Positions 30,408 to 38,811 of a stretch of 64,000 nucleotides of DNA are shown in pieces; the first letter of the stretch is position 1, and each line of letters opens with the position of its first letter. The stretch lies in NCBI RefSeq assembly GCF_029543085.1, contig NZ_CP119967.1, positions 2,320,501 through 2,384,500 of the forward strand. The letters are read 5' to 3'. The DNA comes from Pseudomonas sp. A34-9 (lineage in GTDB: Bacteria; Pseudomonadota; Gammaproteobacteria; Pseudomonadales; Pseudomonadaceae). The position numbers and the translations under genes are program-made. The notes under the pieces were generated by a model, which was given only the letters and a program-made list of their open reading frames with translations, did no database searches and had not been told where the DNA came from.

Positions 30408-31379
30408 ATGCAGCATCTCGATCTACAAGTGGTGCGCCGGGCGCTGGAGTGGTCGGTGGCGGGGCAGCGCATCTGGCTCTGCACCGTGCTGACGACTTAC
30501 GGTTCGGCACCGCGTGCGCCGGGTTCGCTGCTGGCAGTGAATGATGGCGGACAGTGGATCGGCTCACTGTCGGGTGGTTGCGTCGAGGAAGATTTCCTTG
30601 AGCGCGTCGCCGAAGGCGCTTTTCTCGATGCGGTCAACGTCGTGCGTTACGGCGAAGGCGACGATCCGCGTTCGCGGGTCAGCCTGCCCTGTGGTGGCAT
30701 TCTCGATGTACTGGTAGAGAAATTTGACGCCGGCTGCGAAGTGCAGGCGCATCTGCGTGAATTGGAGTCGGCGCTACTTGGGCTGCGCCGCTTGATTCGT
30801 GAGGTCGATCTGGCCAGCGGTGCGCGCAGTCTGTTCGCTGATCGCGAGCAGGGCGCACGGATCGAGCGCGAGATTGATCGAGTGCGGATTCGCGTTGGTG
30901 CGGCGCAGCGCTTGTTGCTCGCCGGTTATTCCAGCGTGGCGCAGGCGTGCGCCGAGTTTGCCGTCGGCCTCGGCTTTGAGGTGATTCTCTGTGATCCGCG
31001 CGATGAAGTGCTCGAAGGCGTGGTGCTGGATGGCGTGGAGATTCGTCGGCAATTGCCGTCGGTGTTCATTGCTGATGGTGGTAGCCATCGCGATACGGCG
31101 GTCGTGGCGCTGACCCACGATCCGCGTATCGACGATCTGGCGATGATGGAAGCGGTGCGCACTGAAGCGTTCTACATCGGCGTGATGGGATCGCAGCAGA
31201 CGTCGCAGAAGCGCTTCGAGCGTTTACGTCGGATTGGCGGCTTGGGTGAGGCTGAGCTGGCGCGGATTCATGCGCCGATCGGTCTTAACCTCGGCAGCAA
31301 GACGCCGGCGGAGATTGCCTTGGCGGTGCTGGCCGATATTCTGCGGATCCGTAGCGGGATTGCTCGGGATCAGCTCTGA
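30408..31379 (+). CDS. XdhC/CoxI-family molybdenum-cofactor insertion protein
   Basis: This 323-residue protein has the XdhC signature (GSAPRAPGSLLAVNDGGQWIGSLSGGCVE, about residues 24-52) and the C-terminal Rossmann-like half (LLLAGYSSVAQACAEFAVGLGFEVILCDPRDE, then IGVMGSQQTSQKRFERL). The family binds Moco, helps its sulfuration, and loads it into xanthine-oxidase-type enzymes. It starts 1 nt after the cytochrome stop, which fits a dedicated maturation factor for this operon. A bidirectional terminator follows. Confidence 0.9.
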   Translation: MQHLDLQVVRRALEWSVAGQRIWLCTVLTTYGSAPRAPGSLLAVNDGGQWIGSLSGGCVEEDFLERVAEGAFLDAVNVVRYGEGDDPRSRVSLPCGGILDVLVEKFDAGCEVQAHLRELESALLGLRRLIREVDLASGARSLFADREQGARIEREIDRVRIRVGAAQRLLLAGYSSVAQACAEFAVGLGFEVILCDPRDEVLEGVVLDGVEIRRQLPSVFIADGGSHRDTAVVALTHDPRIDDLAMMEAVRTEAFYIGVMGSQQTSQKRFERLRRIGGLGEAELARIHAPIGLNLGSKTPAEIALAVLADILRIRSGIARDQL

Positions 31380-31393
31380 GTGCTGTGTTTAAT

Positions 31394-31422
31394 AAAAAGG
31401 GCCGCTATCAGCGGCCCTTTTT
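31394..31422. terminator. bidirectional terminator between the convergent XdhC-type and FAD oxidase genes
   Basis: aaaaagggccgct (31394-31406) pairs with agcggcccttttt (31410-31422) across a 3-nt loop. The A-rich and T-rich flanks give a U tract on either strand. It lies exactly between the two convergent genes. Confidence 0.9.
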
Positions 31423-32706
31423 TTACATCCCGAATTTATCGCGCAGTCCGTAATACCATGCGCCCAGTGCAGCAAACGGCGTACGCAGCATCTGCCCGCC
31501 CGGGAACGGGTAGTGCGGCAAATCCGCAAACGCATCAAAGCGCTCAGCCTGACCGCGTAAAGCTTCAGCCAATACTTTGCCCGCCAGGTGCGTGTACGTC
31601 ACACCGTGGCCGCTGCAACCCTGCGAGTAATAGATGTTGTCGCCCAGGCGCCCAACTTGTGGCAGGCGCGACAAGGTCAGCAGGAAATTTCCGGTCCAGG
31701 CGTAATCAATCTTCACATCCTTGAGCTGCGGAAAGGCCTTGAGCATTTTCGGACGGATGATCGCCTCGATGTTCGCTGGATCCCGTGCGCCATACACAAC
31801 GCCTCCACCGAAAATCAGACGCTTGTCGCCCGTCAGGCGGTAGTAGTCGAGCAGGTAGTTACAGTCTTCCACACAGTAATCCTGCGGCAACAATGCTTTC
31901 GCCAGCTCGTCACCCAGTGGCTCGGTGGTGATCACCTGGGTGCCGCACGGCATCGATTTGGCTGCCAGTTCCGGTACCAGATTGCCGAGGTAGGCATTGC
32001 CCGCAACGATGATGAACTTGGCCCTGACCTTGCCTTGCGGCGTATGCACAACAGGGTTGGCGCCGCGCTCGATGCGCACGGCGGGTGACTGTTCATAGAT
32101 AGTACCGCCGAGGGATTCGACCGCCGCCGCTTCGCCGAGCGCGAGGTTCAGCGGATGGATGTGGCCGCCGCTCATGTCGAGCATGCCACCGACGTATTGA
32201 TCGCATGCCACCACTTCGCGGATGCGGCGTTGATCGAGCAGTTCGAGTTGTGTATGGCCGAAACGCTCCCAAAGGCGCTTCTGCGATTCGAGGTGGCCCA
32301 TCTGCTTGGCCGTCAGCGCGGCGAACACGCCGCCGTCCTTCAGGTCGCACTGGATGTTGTACCTGGCCACACGCTCGCGAATGATCCGGCCGCCTTCGAA
32401 CGCCATCTGACCCAGCAATTGCGCTTGCTTGGGGCCGACGCTGCGCTCGATCACGTCGATATCACGGCTATAACTATTAACGATCTGCCCGCCATTACGC
32501 CCGGAGGCACCGAAACCGACCTTGGCTGCTTCCAATACGGTGACGCGGAAACCGTTTTCCAGCAGGAACAGCGCCGAGGACAGTCCGGTATACCCGGCGC
32601 CGATCACACAGACGTCCGTCTCCACATCATCCTGCAAGGCAGGGCGGGGCGGTACGGCGTTGGCGGACGCAGCGTAATAAGACTCTGGGTAAGGGGTGTT
32701 CGCCAT
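31423..32706 (-). CDS. FAD-dependent amine oxidoreductase (PuuB/OrdL-like)
   Basis: This 427-residue DAO-family flavoenzyme has an N-terminal dinucleotide-binding motif DVCVIGAGYTGLSSALFLLE (about residues 31-50), the segment GFGASGRNGGQIVNSYSRD, and a C-terminal FAD motif around IYYSQGCSGHGVTYTHLAGK. The pattern matches gamma-glutamylputrescine oxidase-like proteins, which oxidise amines or N-substituted amino acids and produce an aldehyde and hydrogen peroxide. The substrate cannot be fixed from sequence, as no puu genes are adjacent. Confidence 0.87.
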   Translation of the reverse strand: MANTPYPESYYAASANAVPPRPALQDDVETDVCVIGAGYTGLSSALFLLENGFRVTVLEAAKVGFGASGRNGGQIVNSYSRDIDVIERSVGPKQAQLLGQMAFEGGRIIRERVARYNIQCDLKDGGVFAALTAKQMGHLESQKRLWERFGHTQLELLDQRRIREVVACDQYVGGMLDMSGGHIHPLNLALGEAAAVESLGGTIYEQSPAVRIERGANPVVHTPQGKVRAKFIIVAGNAYLGNLVPELAAKSMPCGTQVITTEPLGDELAKALLPQDYCVEDCNYLLDYYRLTGDKRLIFGGGVVYGARDPANIEAIIRPKMLKAFPQLKDVKIDYAWTGNFLLTLSRLPQVGRLGDNIYYSQGCSGHGVTYTHLAGKVLAEALRGQAERFDAFADLPHYPFPGGQMLRTPFAALGAWYYGLRDKFGM

Positions 32707-32848
32707 CCTGCAGCCTCTGTTTAATATATTTTACGAGTGCGTCGATCCTACCCGAGTTGAAAAACCTCCGCCAGCCACCGGAAAATCTTCGTCGACGACC
32801 CGAAATTAAATATTTTGCATATTCATAGGGTTAGGTGAAAAAAAGGTG

Positions 32849-32876
32849 TTGACACCCCTCCGGAATTCCGTAGAAT
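32849..32876 (+). promoter_or_regulatory. promoter of tRNA-Val(GAC)
   Basis: A consensus -35 TTGACA (32849-32854) and a -10 TAGAAT (32871-32876) with 16-bp spacing are followed by a GC-rich discriminator (gccgcc), typical of stable-RNA promoters. The tRNA starts 13 bp later. Confidence 0.85.
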
Positions 32877-32889
32877 GCCGCCTCACAGC

Positions 32890-32966
32890 AGGCACGTAGC
32901 TCAGTTGGTTAGAGCACCACCTTGACATGGTGGGGGTCGTTGGTTCGAGTCCAATCGCGCCTACCA
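32890..32966 (+). tRNA. tRNA-Val (GAC)
   Basis: A 77-nt tRNA with encoded CCA. The anticodon stem CCACC/GGTGG holds loop TTGACAT, with GAC at 32924-32926. The acceptor stem AGGCACG/CGCGCCT pairs except for A32894 facing C32958; a T there would restore the pair. The rest of the cloverleaf is normal, so the gene is probably functional. Confidence 0.93.
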
Positions 32967-32995
32967 AACAAAATCCGCTCTGCTGGGCGGTCTAG

Positions 32996-33026
32996 AAGGG
33001 CTCACCGAAAGGTGGGCCCTTTTTTG
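32996..33026 (+). terminator. terminator after tRNA-Val(GAC)
   Basis: aagggctcacc (32996-33006) pairs with ggtgggccctt (33011-33021) across a GAAA loop, with one T-G pair, followed by a T run. Confidence 0.9.
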
Positions 33027-33039
33027 TTGTCTGCGATTT

Positions 33040-33068
33040 GCAAAACTTTTGCAAAACTTTTGCAAAAC
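33040..33068. repeat. three GCAAAAC direct repeats, 11-bp period
   Basis: GCAAAAC occurs at 33040-33046, 33051-33057 and 33062-33068, separated by tttt. The same heptamer with the same period lies at the 3' end of the integrase gene beside tRNA-Pro (56359-56389). At that locus such repeats fit integrase arm- or core-type sites. Here no integrase remains. Confidence 0.75.
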
Positions 33069-33496
33069 CCCCACCTTCACTTCGCGCTTAATCGATCTCA
33101 GGGCATTTGAAATTCCATGAGTAGACCTTCATGGTTTTGATGTCTTCGCCCACGGTTCCTATCCATGAGGGTAGAAATGCTGATGCGATTCTTGCTGGGG
33201 CAGTTCTTGCGAATTTATCGTTAGGGCGTTGTAGCGAGGGTTGCTGACAGACTTCATCGTTTTATGGCTCTTGCTGATTTGCGTGCGAATGGTTCTGTCG
33301 GGTGCTAGTCATGTCAACCAGGCAGCACAGGTCAGCGAAAGGATTCACCGTTCGTCGCCAGTTGCCCTTAAAAAAGTGTGGATATTGAATAGGTTACGAT
33401 TGTTACTAACCAACCAGTTATCAAAAAAACGTTGTTACTGTTGGTGGAATTAAGTAACATCCGTCCCGCGTTCACCACCACGGTTTATGCATTTTT
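33069..33496. other. gene-free stretch after tRNA-Val(GAC)
   Basis: There is no reading frame with family resemblance, a good ribosome site or pseudomonad codon use on either strand. The stretch from about 33220 on is AT-richer than the surrounding core. It is best read as decayed sequence left by an element once inserted at the tRNA. A T-rich hairpin terminator closes it at 33497, which leaves room for a small RNA. Confidence 0.5.
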
Positions 33497-33534
33497 AAAT
33501 CCCAAGCTTCCATCAGCTGCTTGGGATTTTTTTT
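33497..33534 (+). terminator. orphan Rho-independent terminator
   Basis: aaatcccaagc (33497-33507) pairs with gcttgggattt (33519-33529) and continues into a run of eight T residues. No convincing protein gene precedes it, so it may end a small RNA or be a relic of the lost element. Confidence 0.8.
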
Positions 33535-33668
33535 GCCTGCGATTTGGCATCTGCAAATTCTCCTCGCAATGCCTTATCGCGCCCGGCGATTGCGCCGCAA
33601 GCAAATCCCTGCTTTTTCGACTACTACTGACTGGCCGATTTTCAACTCTTTGCGATGAGGGTGTATCG

Positions 33669-34124
33669 ATGCTGGTTCACTGGTTTCTTGCAGCTATTCA
33701 TCTATTGGCTTTTGCCTTGGGCTTTTGGGCGGTTCTGACGCGAGGGACGGCATTTAGTCGCCTCGCTGCCGGTTCAGGCGAGGCCAGGCGCGTTTTGCTG
33801 GCCGATAACCTCTGGGGTATTTCTGCGCTGATTCTGCTGGTGACAGGCGGGATGCGGGCTTTTGGCGGGTTCGAAAAAGGCACTGACTATTATCTTCACC
33901 AGCCACTGTTTCATCTGAAGATGACCCTGTTTGTGCTGATTCTGATTGTAGAACTCGCCCCGATGATCACGTTGATCAAGTGGCGGATTGCATCCGCGCG
34001 CGGCACGGTACTCGATACCGGGCGCGCAAAGTTATACGCGCGAATCAGTCATGTCGAGGCATTGCTGCTGGTGCTGATGGTTATCGCAGCCACAGGCATG
34101 GCGCGGGGAGTGACATTCGGTTAG
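33669..34124 (+). CDS. DUF2214-family membrane protein
   Basis: This 151-residue protein has four predicted membrane helices (about residues 3-21, 42-60, 80-98 and 128-146). It opens MLVHWFLAAIHLLAFALGFWAV and contains ADNLWGISALILLVTGGMRAFGGFEKG, the pattern of the DUF2214 family. The ATG at 33669 follows GATGAGGG; the frame is open further upstream but runs through the orphan terminator, so that part is not coding. No function is known. Confidence 0.82.
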   Translation: MLVHWFLAAIHLLAFALGFWAVLTRGTAFSRLAAGSGEARRVLLADNLWGISALILLVTGGMRAFGGFEKGTDYYLHQPLFHLKMTLFVLILIVELAPMITLIKWRIASARGTVLDTGRAKLYARISHVEALLLVLMVIAATGMARGVTFG

Positions 34125-34342
34125 GAGGGCAAATTCTCTGCGCTCTATCGGAAACGTCCGACAGCCAGCCTGGGGGATGGCAGGTAGTATCGGGCGGCAA
34201 GGCAATAGAAGGGGGAAGTACAATCGGCTTGTCGTGTCAGGCGCCGTGCCCAGCAGAGTGGGGAGCGGATGGCAATACGGCGCGTGAATCTCTAGCCAGT
34301 CATTCCACAAGGTAAACGGACTGGCTACTGCTGCGAGGCGGC

Positions 34343-34537
34343 TCAGGGAGTTTGTGGCTTGTCCGGGGCGGTCAGGCCAGCCTGAATGCGCTGGTAAATC
34401 TCTTCACGGTGCACGGCAACGTTTTTCGGAGCGTTGATACCAATGCGGACCTGTTGGCCGCTAACGCCCAGAATGGTGATGGTGATGTCATCACCAATAT
34501 TTATGCTTTCACCGACTTTGCGGGTGAGTATCAGCAT
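34343..34537 (-). CDS. rsmE: CsrA-family post-transcriptional regulator RsmE
   Basis: This 64-residue RNA-binding protein ([17 protein letters not shown] ... [15 protein letters not shown]) blocks ribosome access at GGA-bearing leaders and is titrated by RsmX/Y/Z RNAs under GacS/GacA in fluorescent pseudomonads. The RNA-contact residues of the family (Leu4, Arg6, and Arg44 in HREE) are present. The residues that separate RsmE from RsmA (NIGDD, GINAPKN and a [10 protein letters not shown] tail) are seen here. The ATG at 34537 follows AAGGAGA; ten more in-frame residues upstream are not family-like. Confidence 0.93.
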   Translation of the reverse strand: MLILTRKVGESINIGDDITITILGVSGQQVRIGINAPKNVAVHREEIYQRIQAGLTAPDKPQTP

Positions 34538-34542
34538 GGTCT

Positions 34543-34551
34543 TCTCCTTGA
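34543..34551 (-). promoter_or_regulatory. likely RsmA/RsmE-binding ribosome site of rsmE
   Basis: The Shine-Dalgarno of rsmE reads TCAAGGAGA on the minus strand, close to the CsrA/RsmA consensus (A/U)CANGGANG(U/A). Autoregulation of RsmE is established in P. protegens; this site would be its target. An exact fold was not computed. Confidence 0.5.
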
Positions 34552-34787
34552 TTGCTTTGTAGGGCACCTGATTCAGACAGTGCAGAGGTCGGTGGTACGT
34601 ATAGATTAGTGCGAAGTCTCACGGTTTGGGTGCCTCTTTCTGACGCGCAGAAGCGGCATTAATTCCCAGGGCGTAACTATACAGAGGCAGCAAGCATCAA
34701 TCTCGTTGTTTTGTGCCCATTTTGCAGGGCTCGCGAAGTATTTTTGAATGATAAGATCGCGGCTTTGAGAATTTCGAGGAAAGCGTT

Positions 34788-35156
34788 GTGCGCAAATTGG
34801 TTTGGGTAGTCGCGGCACTGGTGTTGGCAGGGTGTGGTGAAGGCAAGAATGTAGACGCACCAAAACCACAATCGGCTGCACTGACGGCGCCGGCGGCGGC
34901 CGCTGCACCACAATGGGATCTCGAAGTGCGCGGCGAAACGCCACAAGCTGTCAGCGACTTGAGTGGCTGGTTGATCGAACACGCCTTCGTACCTACGGTG
35001 ATCAAGGATAGCAGCGGCAAAACGCGGATTCTGATTGGCCCGTTCAACTCCCAGGCAGAAGCAGAAGCTCGCAAGGTGCAAGTGGACGCGGCGTTGGTGA
35101 AGGCCAAGAAACAGAATGTTGAATCGGTGTTGGTCGAGCATCCGCTCACGCCGTAA
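34788..35156 (+). CDS. lipoprotein with SPOR-like domain
   Basis: This 122-residue protein starts with GTG after GAGGAAAG. A lipobox LVLAGC (Cys16) predicts signal-peptidase II processing and lipid anchoring. After an Ala/Pro linker comes a SPOR-like fold (WDLEVRGETPQAVSDLSGWL ... TRILIGPFNSQAEAEARKV), which would bind denuded peptidoglycan glycans. It stands alone between rsmE (divergent) and the siderophore-interacting gene. A division or envelope role is inferred from the domain only. Confidence 0.78.
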   Translation: MRKLVWVVAALVLAGCGEGKNVDAPKPQSAALTAPAAAAAPQWDLEVRGETPQAVSDLSGWLIEHAFVPTVIKDSSGKTRILIGPFNSQAEAEARKVQVDAALVKAKKQNVESVLVEHPLTP

Positions 35157-35242
35157 ATGCCCAGTCGGCGGAATCTCCTAAAGGCGCTCAAACGTGACTC
35201 GTTCCTATTGAAGTCACTGATGATTTCCAGAAGGAGTTCCCC

Positions 35243-36154
35243 ATGGCCTCCGCCAATCCTTACAAGTTGTTCGATGTAACCTTGCATCGAAAAACGCAGT
35301 TGAGCCCGCACATGATGCGGATCACGTTCGTGGGTCCTCTCGTCAACGAGATGGCCACCTGGGCGCCGGATCAGCGGGTGAAGCTGTTTTTCCCTGCGGC
35401 CAATGGTTCGCCCGCAAAACTCTCTCAAGAGGATGGCTGGTACGCTCGGTTTCGCGCCATGCTGGCAGACCATCGTCCCGCCATCCGCACCTACACCATC
35501 CGGCATTTGCGCGTGGAACAAGGTGAAGTCGATATTGATTTTGTCCTGCACGGTGATACCGGTCCGGCGTCCCGTTGGGCGCTGCATTCGCAACCGGGCG
35601 ATTCGATGCAGATCCTTGCGCCCGATCGCCATTTCTCGGCGAAGGAGGCTGGCGGTTTCGAGTGGAAGCCGCCACAGGCGCTCAAGCAGGTTTTACTCGT
35701 TGCAGATTCGACGGCGTTGCCAGCAGCCATGGGCATTCTGGATGAGCTGGCGCTGCTCGCCGAGCCTCCGCAAGTCCAGGCATTTTTCGAAGTGGACAGC
35801 GTTCAGGACATGCTTGCCGTTCCTGATTGGCCGGTGCTGTCGGTGCATTGGTTGATCCGGGATCAGGCAGGCGAAACCGTTGCCGGAGCTCTTATGGTGG
35901 ACGCGGTGAGGGCGGCTACTCTGCCAGTTCATATTTCTTCAGTCGGGCAGGCAGTCGAGCTGGCCGACGTCGATATAGAAAAGGAACTTCCTTGGGAAGT
36001 CGCCGATGCCGCCATTGAAGGGTTTTACGGCTGGATCGCCGGAGAGTCCGCGGCGGTGATGAGTTTGCGCAGATACCTGATCAAAGAGTGTGGCATCCCT
36101 CGTGAGTCGCTGAATTTGATGGGCTACTGGCGACACAACAAACCGGCCAATTAG
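35243..36154 (+). CDS. siderophore-interacting protein (ViuB-type ferric reductase)
   Basis: This 303-residue flavoprotein has an N-terminal FAD-binding beta-barrel (MMRITFVGPLVNEM, then RTYTIRHLRVEQGEVDIDFVLHG with the RxYT FAD motif) and a C-terminal NAD(P)H-binding half (QVLLVADSTALPAAMGIL; GESAAVMSLRRYLIKECG). Such enzymes reduce Fe(III)-siderophores in the cytoplasm to release iron. AAGGAG precedes the ATG. I see no clear Fur box in the 86 bp upstream. Confidence 0.87.
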   Translation: MASANPYKLFDVTLHRKTQLSPHMMRITFVGPLVNEMATWAPDQRVKLFFPAANGSPAKLSQEDGWYARFRAMLADHRPAIRTYTIRHLRVEQGEVDIDFVLHGDTGPASRWALHSQPGDSMQILAPDRHFSAKEAGGFEWKPPQALKQVLLVADSTALPAAMGILDELALLAEPPQVQAFFEVDSVQDMLAVPDWPVLSVHWLIRDQAGETVAGALMVDAVRAATLPVHISSVGQAVELADVDIEKELPWEVADAAIEGFYGWIAGESAAVMSLRRYLIKECGIPRESLNLMGYWRHNKPAN

Positions 36155-36164
36155 CCATCAATCA

Positions 36165-36202
36165 AAAAGGCCTTGAACATAGCGTTCGAGGCCTTTTGTT
36201 TT
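36165..36202. terminator. terminator between the siderophore-interacting gene and endA
   Basis: aaaaggccttgaac (36165-36178) pairs with gttcgaggcctttt (36184-36197), followed by gttttttg. It lies between convergent genes and has A-rich and T-rich flanks, so it can serve both. Confidence 0.85.
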
Positions 36203-36213
36203 TTGTACTGATA

Positions 36214-36903
36214 TCAGCCGCAGGCTTTCATATTTACCGGGCCGACAAATTCATTGCCACGCCCCATCACGCACGCCACGCTCTGATTACGCTGACGCTC
36301 CCAGTCTTGCACCGGATAAGTCTTGTCCCACGCTTCATACAATTGTCGATCCTGCTTCGACAGGCGCAGGCCGTACTGCTTGCTCATGTAGAAGTAAGTG
36401 CGGGCGATCATGCCGCGAATCGAAGGGCGCGGCATGACCTTCTTCGCTTTGAAATCGACTTGGGTCAGGCACGAGCCATATTGGCCGGATTGCACCGGTA
36501 GCCAGCCATAACTGAAGTTGCTGCGATCGCCATTGACCTCGCCAATGCTCGGCACCAGGTTATGCAGATCGGCTTCGGCCTTCTGATAGCTTGGGTCGTA
36601 ACGTGTGCAGTTCTTGCGTCCGCCTTCCTGCCAGCATTGGCGCTGATGACCGAACTGCCAGGCGGGCACAATGTGTTCCCACTCGATACGTGACGCACGC
36701 TTGGCATTCTTGCGCGGTACGTAACCGCAGGCTTTCAGATCAACCTTGTTGCCGGTGTATTTACACCCGCAGTAAAACTCTGTGGACTGTGGCGCGTACA
36801 GTTTCCAGGCGACCTTCTTGGCTTCGGTAAATGTGCGGGGTGCACCAGCCTGGGCACCCACGGTGATAAACAGCAGCAGCAACGCAAAACAACGGACACT
36901 CAT
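36214..36903 (-). CDS. endA: endonuclease I, periplasmic/secreted
   Basis: This 229-residue nuclease has a signal peptide (MSVRCFALLLLFITVGAQAG) and the Endonuclease_1 beta-beta-alpha-metal core (SRIEWEHIVPAWQFG, then KAEADLHNLVPSIGEVNGDRSN). Several cysteine residues (YCGCKYTG; QCWQEGGRKNC) fit disulfides in the periplasm. The ATG at 36903 begins 4 nt after the stop of the DUF1654 gene, so both probably share the LexA-box promoter. The family cleaves double-stranded DNA without sequence preference; SOS control here is inferred. Confidence 0.9.
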   Translation of the reverse strand: MSVRCFALLLLFITVGAQAGAPRTFTEAKKVAWKLYAPQSTEFYCGCKYTGNKVDLKACGYVPRKNAKRASRIEWEHIVPAWQFGHQRQCWQEGGRKNCTRYDPSYQKAEADLHNLVPSIGEVNGDRSNFSYGWLPVQSGQYGSCLTQVDFKAKKVMPRPSIRGMIARTYFYMSKQYGLRLSKQDRQLYEAWDKTYPVQDWERQRNQSVACVMGRGNEFVGPVNMKACG

Positions 36904-36907
36904 TGAA

Positions 36908-37147
36908 TCAATCTTCCTTCGGCACAACCCAAAAAATCTGCACGCCACCGTCGTCGCGATAGGCGAGGGTGACGTTGTCGTTCTCGTCGATTTCCTCGAG
37001 CAGGCGCTCCCAGTCGTCCATCGGCTCGTCGGGCAAGCGGAAGATCAGTGCGGCTTTGGCTTTCTGTGCGGTGGGGGAATTGATGATTTTCTGAACGCGC
37101 ATACCCATGCGTTCGTAAGCGTCAGGAGCATCAGGGGAAGTGGCCAC
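36908..37147 (-). CDS. DUF1654-family small protein under a LexA box
   Basis: This 79-residue protein (SYERMG-type start DAYERMGMRVQKIINSPTAQKAK, then IFRLPDEPMDDWERLLEEI and a DGGVQIFW end) matches the pseudomonad DUF1654 family of unknown function. The GTG at 37147 is chosen because it follows AAGGATAACCTC at good spacing. The ATG at 37177 lies inside the LexA operator downstream of the -10 element and has no ribosome site. endA follows 4 nt after its stop. Position suggests a DNA-damage-related role, not proven. Confidence 0.78.
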   Translation of the reverse strand: MATSPDAPDAYERMGMRVQKIINSPTAQKAKAALIFRLPDEPMDDWERLLEEIDENDNVTLAYRDDGGVQIFWVVPKED

Positions 37148-37165
37148 GAGGTTATCCTTATTAAG

Positions 37166-37206
37166 CTGTACGTGCATACAGTATTTAACTGTAGGCATTT
37201 TCGCAA
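37166..37206 (-). promoter_or_regulatory. SOS promoter: -35, -10 and LexA box
   Basis: On the minus strand, TTGCGA (37201-37206) and TACTGT (37178-37183) are 17 bp apart. The 16-mer CTGT-N8-ACAG at 37166-37181 fits the LexA consensus exactly in its half sites and overlaps the -10 and start region, the usual repression geometry. Only the eight half-site bases were compared; the central N8 is less A/T-rich than strong boxes. Confidence 0.72.
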
Positions 37207-37373
37207 CTGCTTAAAATTCAAGAAAATCCTCTGACAGCGGTTTTCCGATTTTGGTGTAGGTCGTGTGAATGTTTTTGTGGGAAAAGTGCGAGAGCGTTGT
37301 GAGCGAAGCACCACCCGCCCTTCAGGCGAGTGGTGCAGGGTGTCCAATCAAGAATTGATCGGGCGAGGGCCTA

Positions 37374-38501
<1,128 letters not shown>

Positions 38502-38601
38502 TCATCTAGATGCGCCCCAGGCCGATCTGGATGCCCGGGGTGCGATGAAGGGAGCAGGATCTGTACCAGCCGTACTTTGCGCTAGAGAAATGTTTAACCT
38601 G

Positions 38602-38615
38602 ATGATTTAAATCAA
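38602..38615 (-). promoter_or_regulatory. candidate ANR/FNR box upstream of ansB
   Basis: ATGATTTAAATCAA matches the ANR/FNR consensus TTGAT-N4-ATCAA at nine of ten fixed positions. It lies 140 bp before the ansB start and 197 bp before the divergent gene. No strong -10 was found at the matching distance, so the target is open. FNR control of ansB is known in E. coli. Confidence 0.45.
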
Positions 38616-38811
38616 GTTTTTATGATTCTGAAAAGTGTGTGGTGAATCGTTTATCCGGGTTTCCGAACGCTGGGCGCTTTCGCGTTCGGCTCACCGAAAA
38701 GGACTACGGCTTCTGTCGAATGGATCGAGTTGTCGATTCTGGATTTCCTGCTAAAGAATCCTTTGCGCAGGCCGATGGGTGTTCAAGGAAACTGAAATTT
38801 AGGGAGTTCAC

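Noticed and set aside
33241..33453. Small protein gene in the region after tRNA-Val(GAC)
   Set aside because: The 70-codon frame starts from TTG without a ribosome site, has atypical codon use and no resemblance to a family.
34293..34327. Hairpin tagccagtc/gactggcta downstream of rsmE as terminator or small RNA
   Set aside because: A 9-bp stem with a 17-nt loop and no T run; it is not enough for a terminator, and no promoter is apparent.
37308..37335. Terminator after ansB
   Set aside because: The stem is strong (gcaccac...gtggtgc), but neither strand shows a T tract, so a Rho-independent terminator cannot be called.
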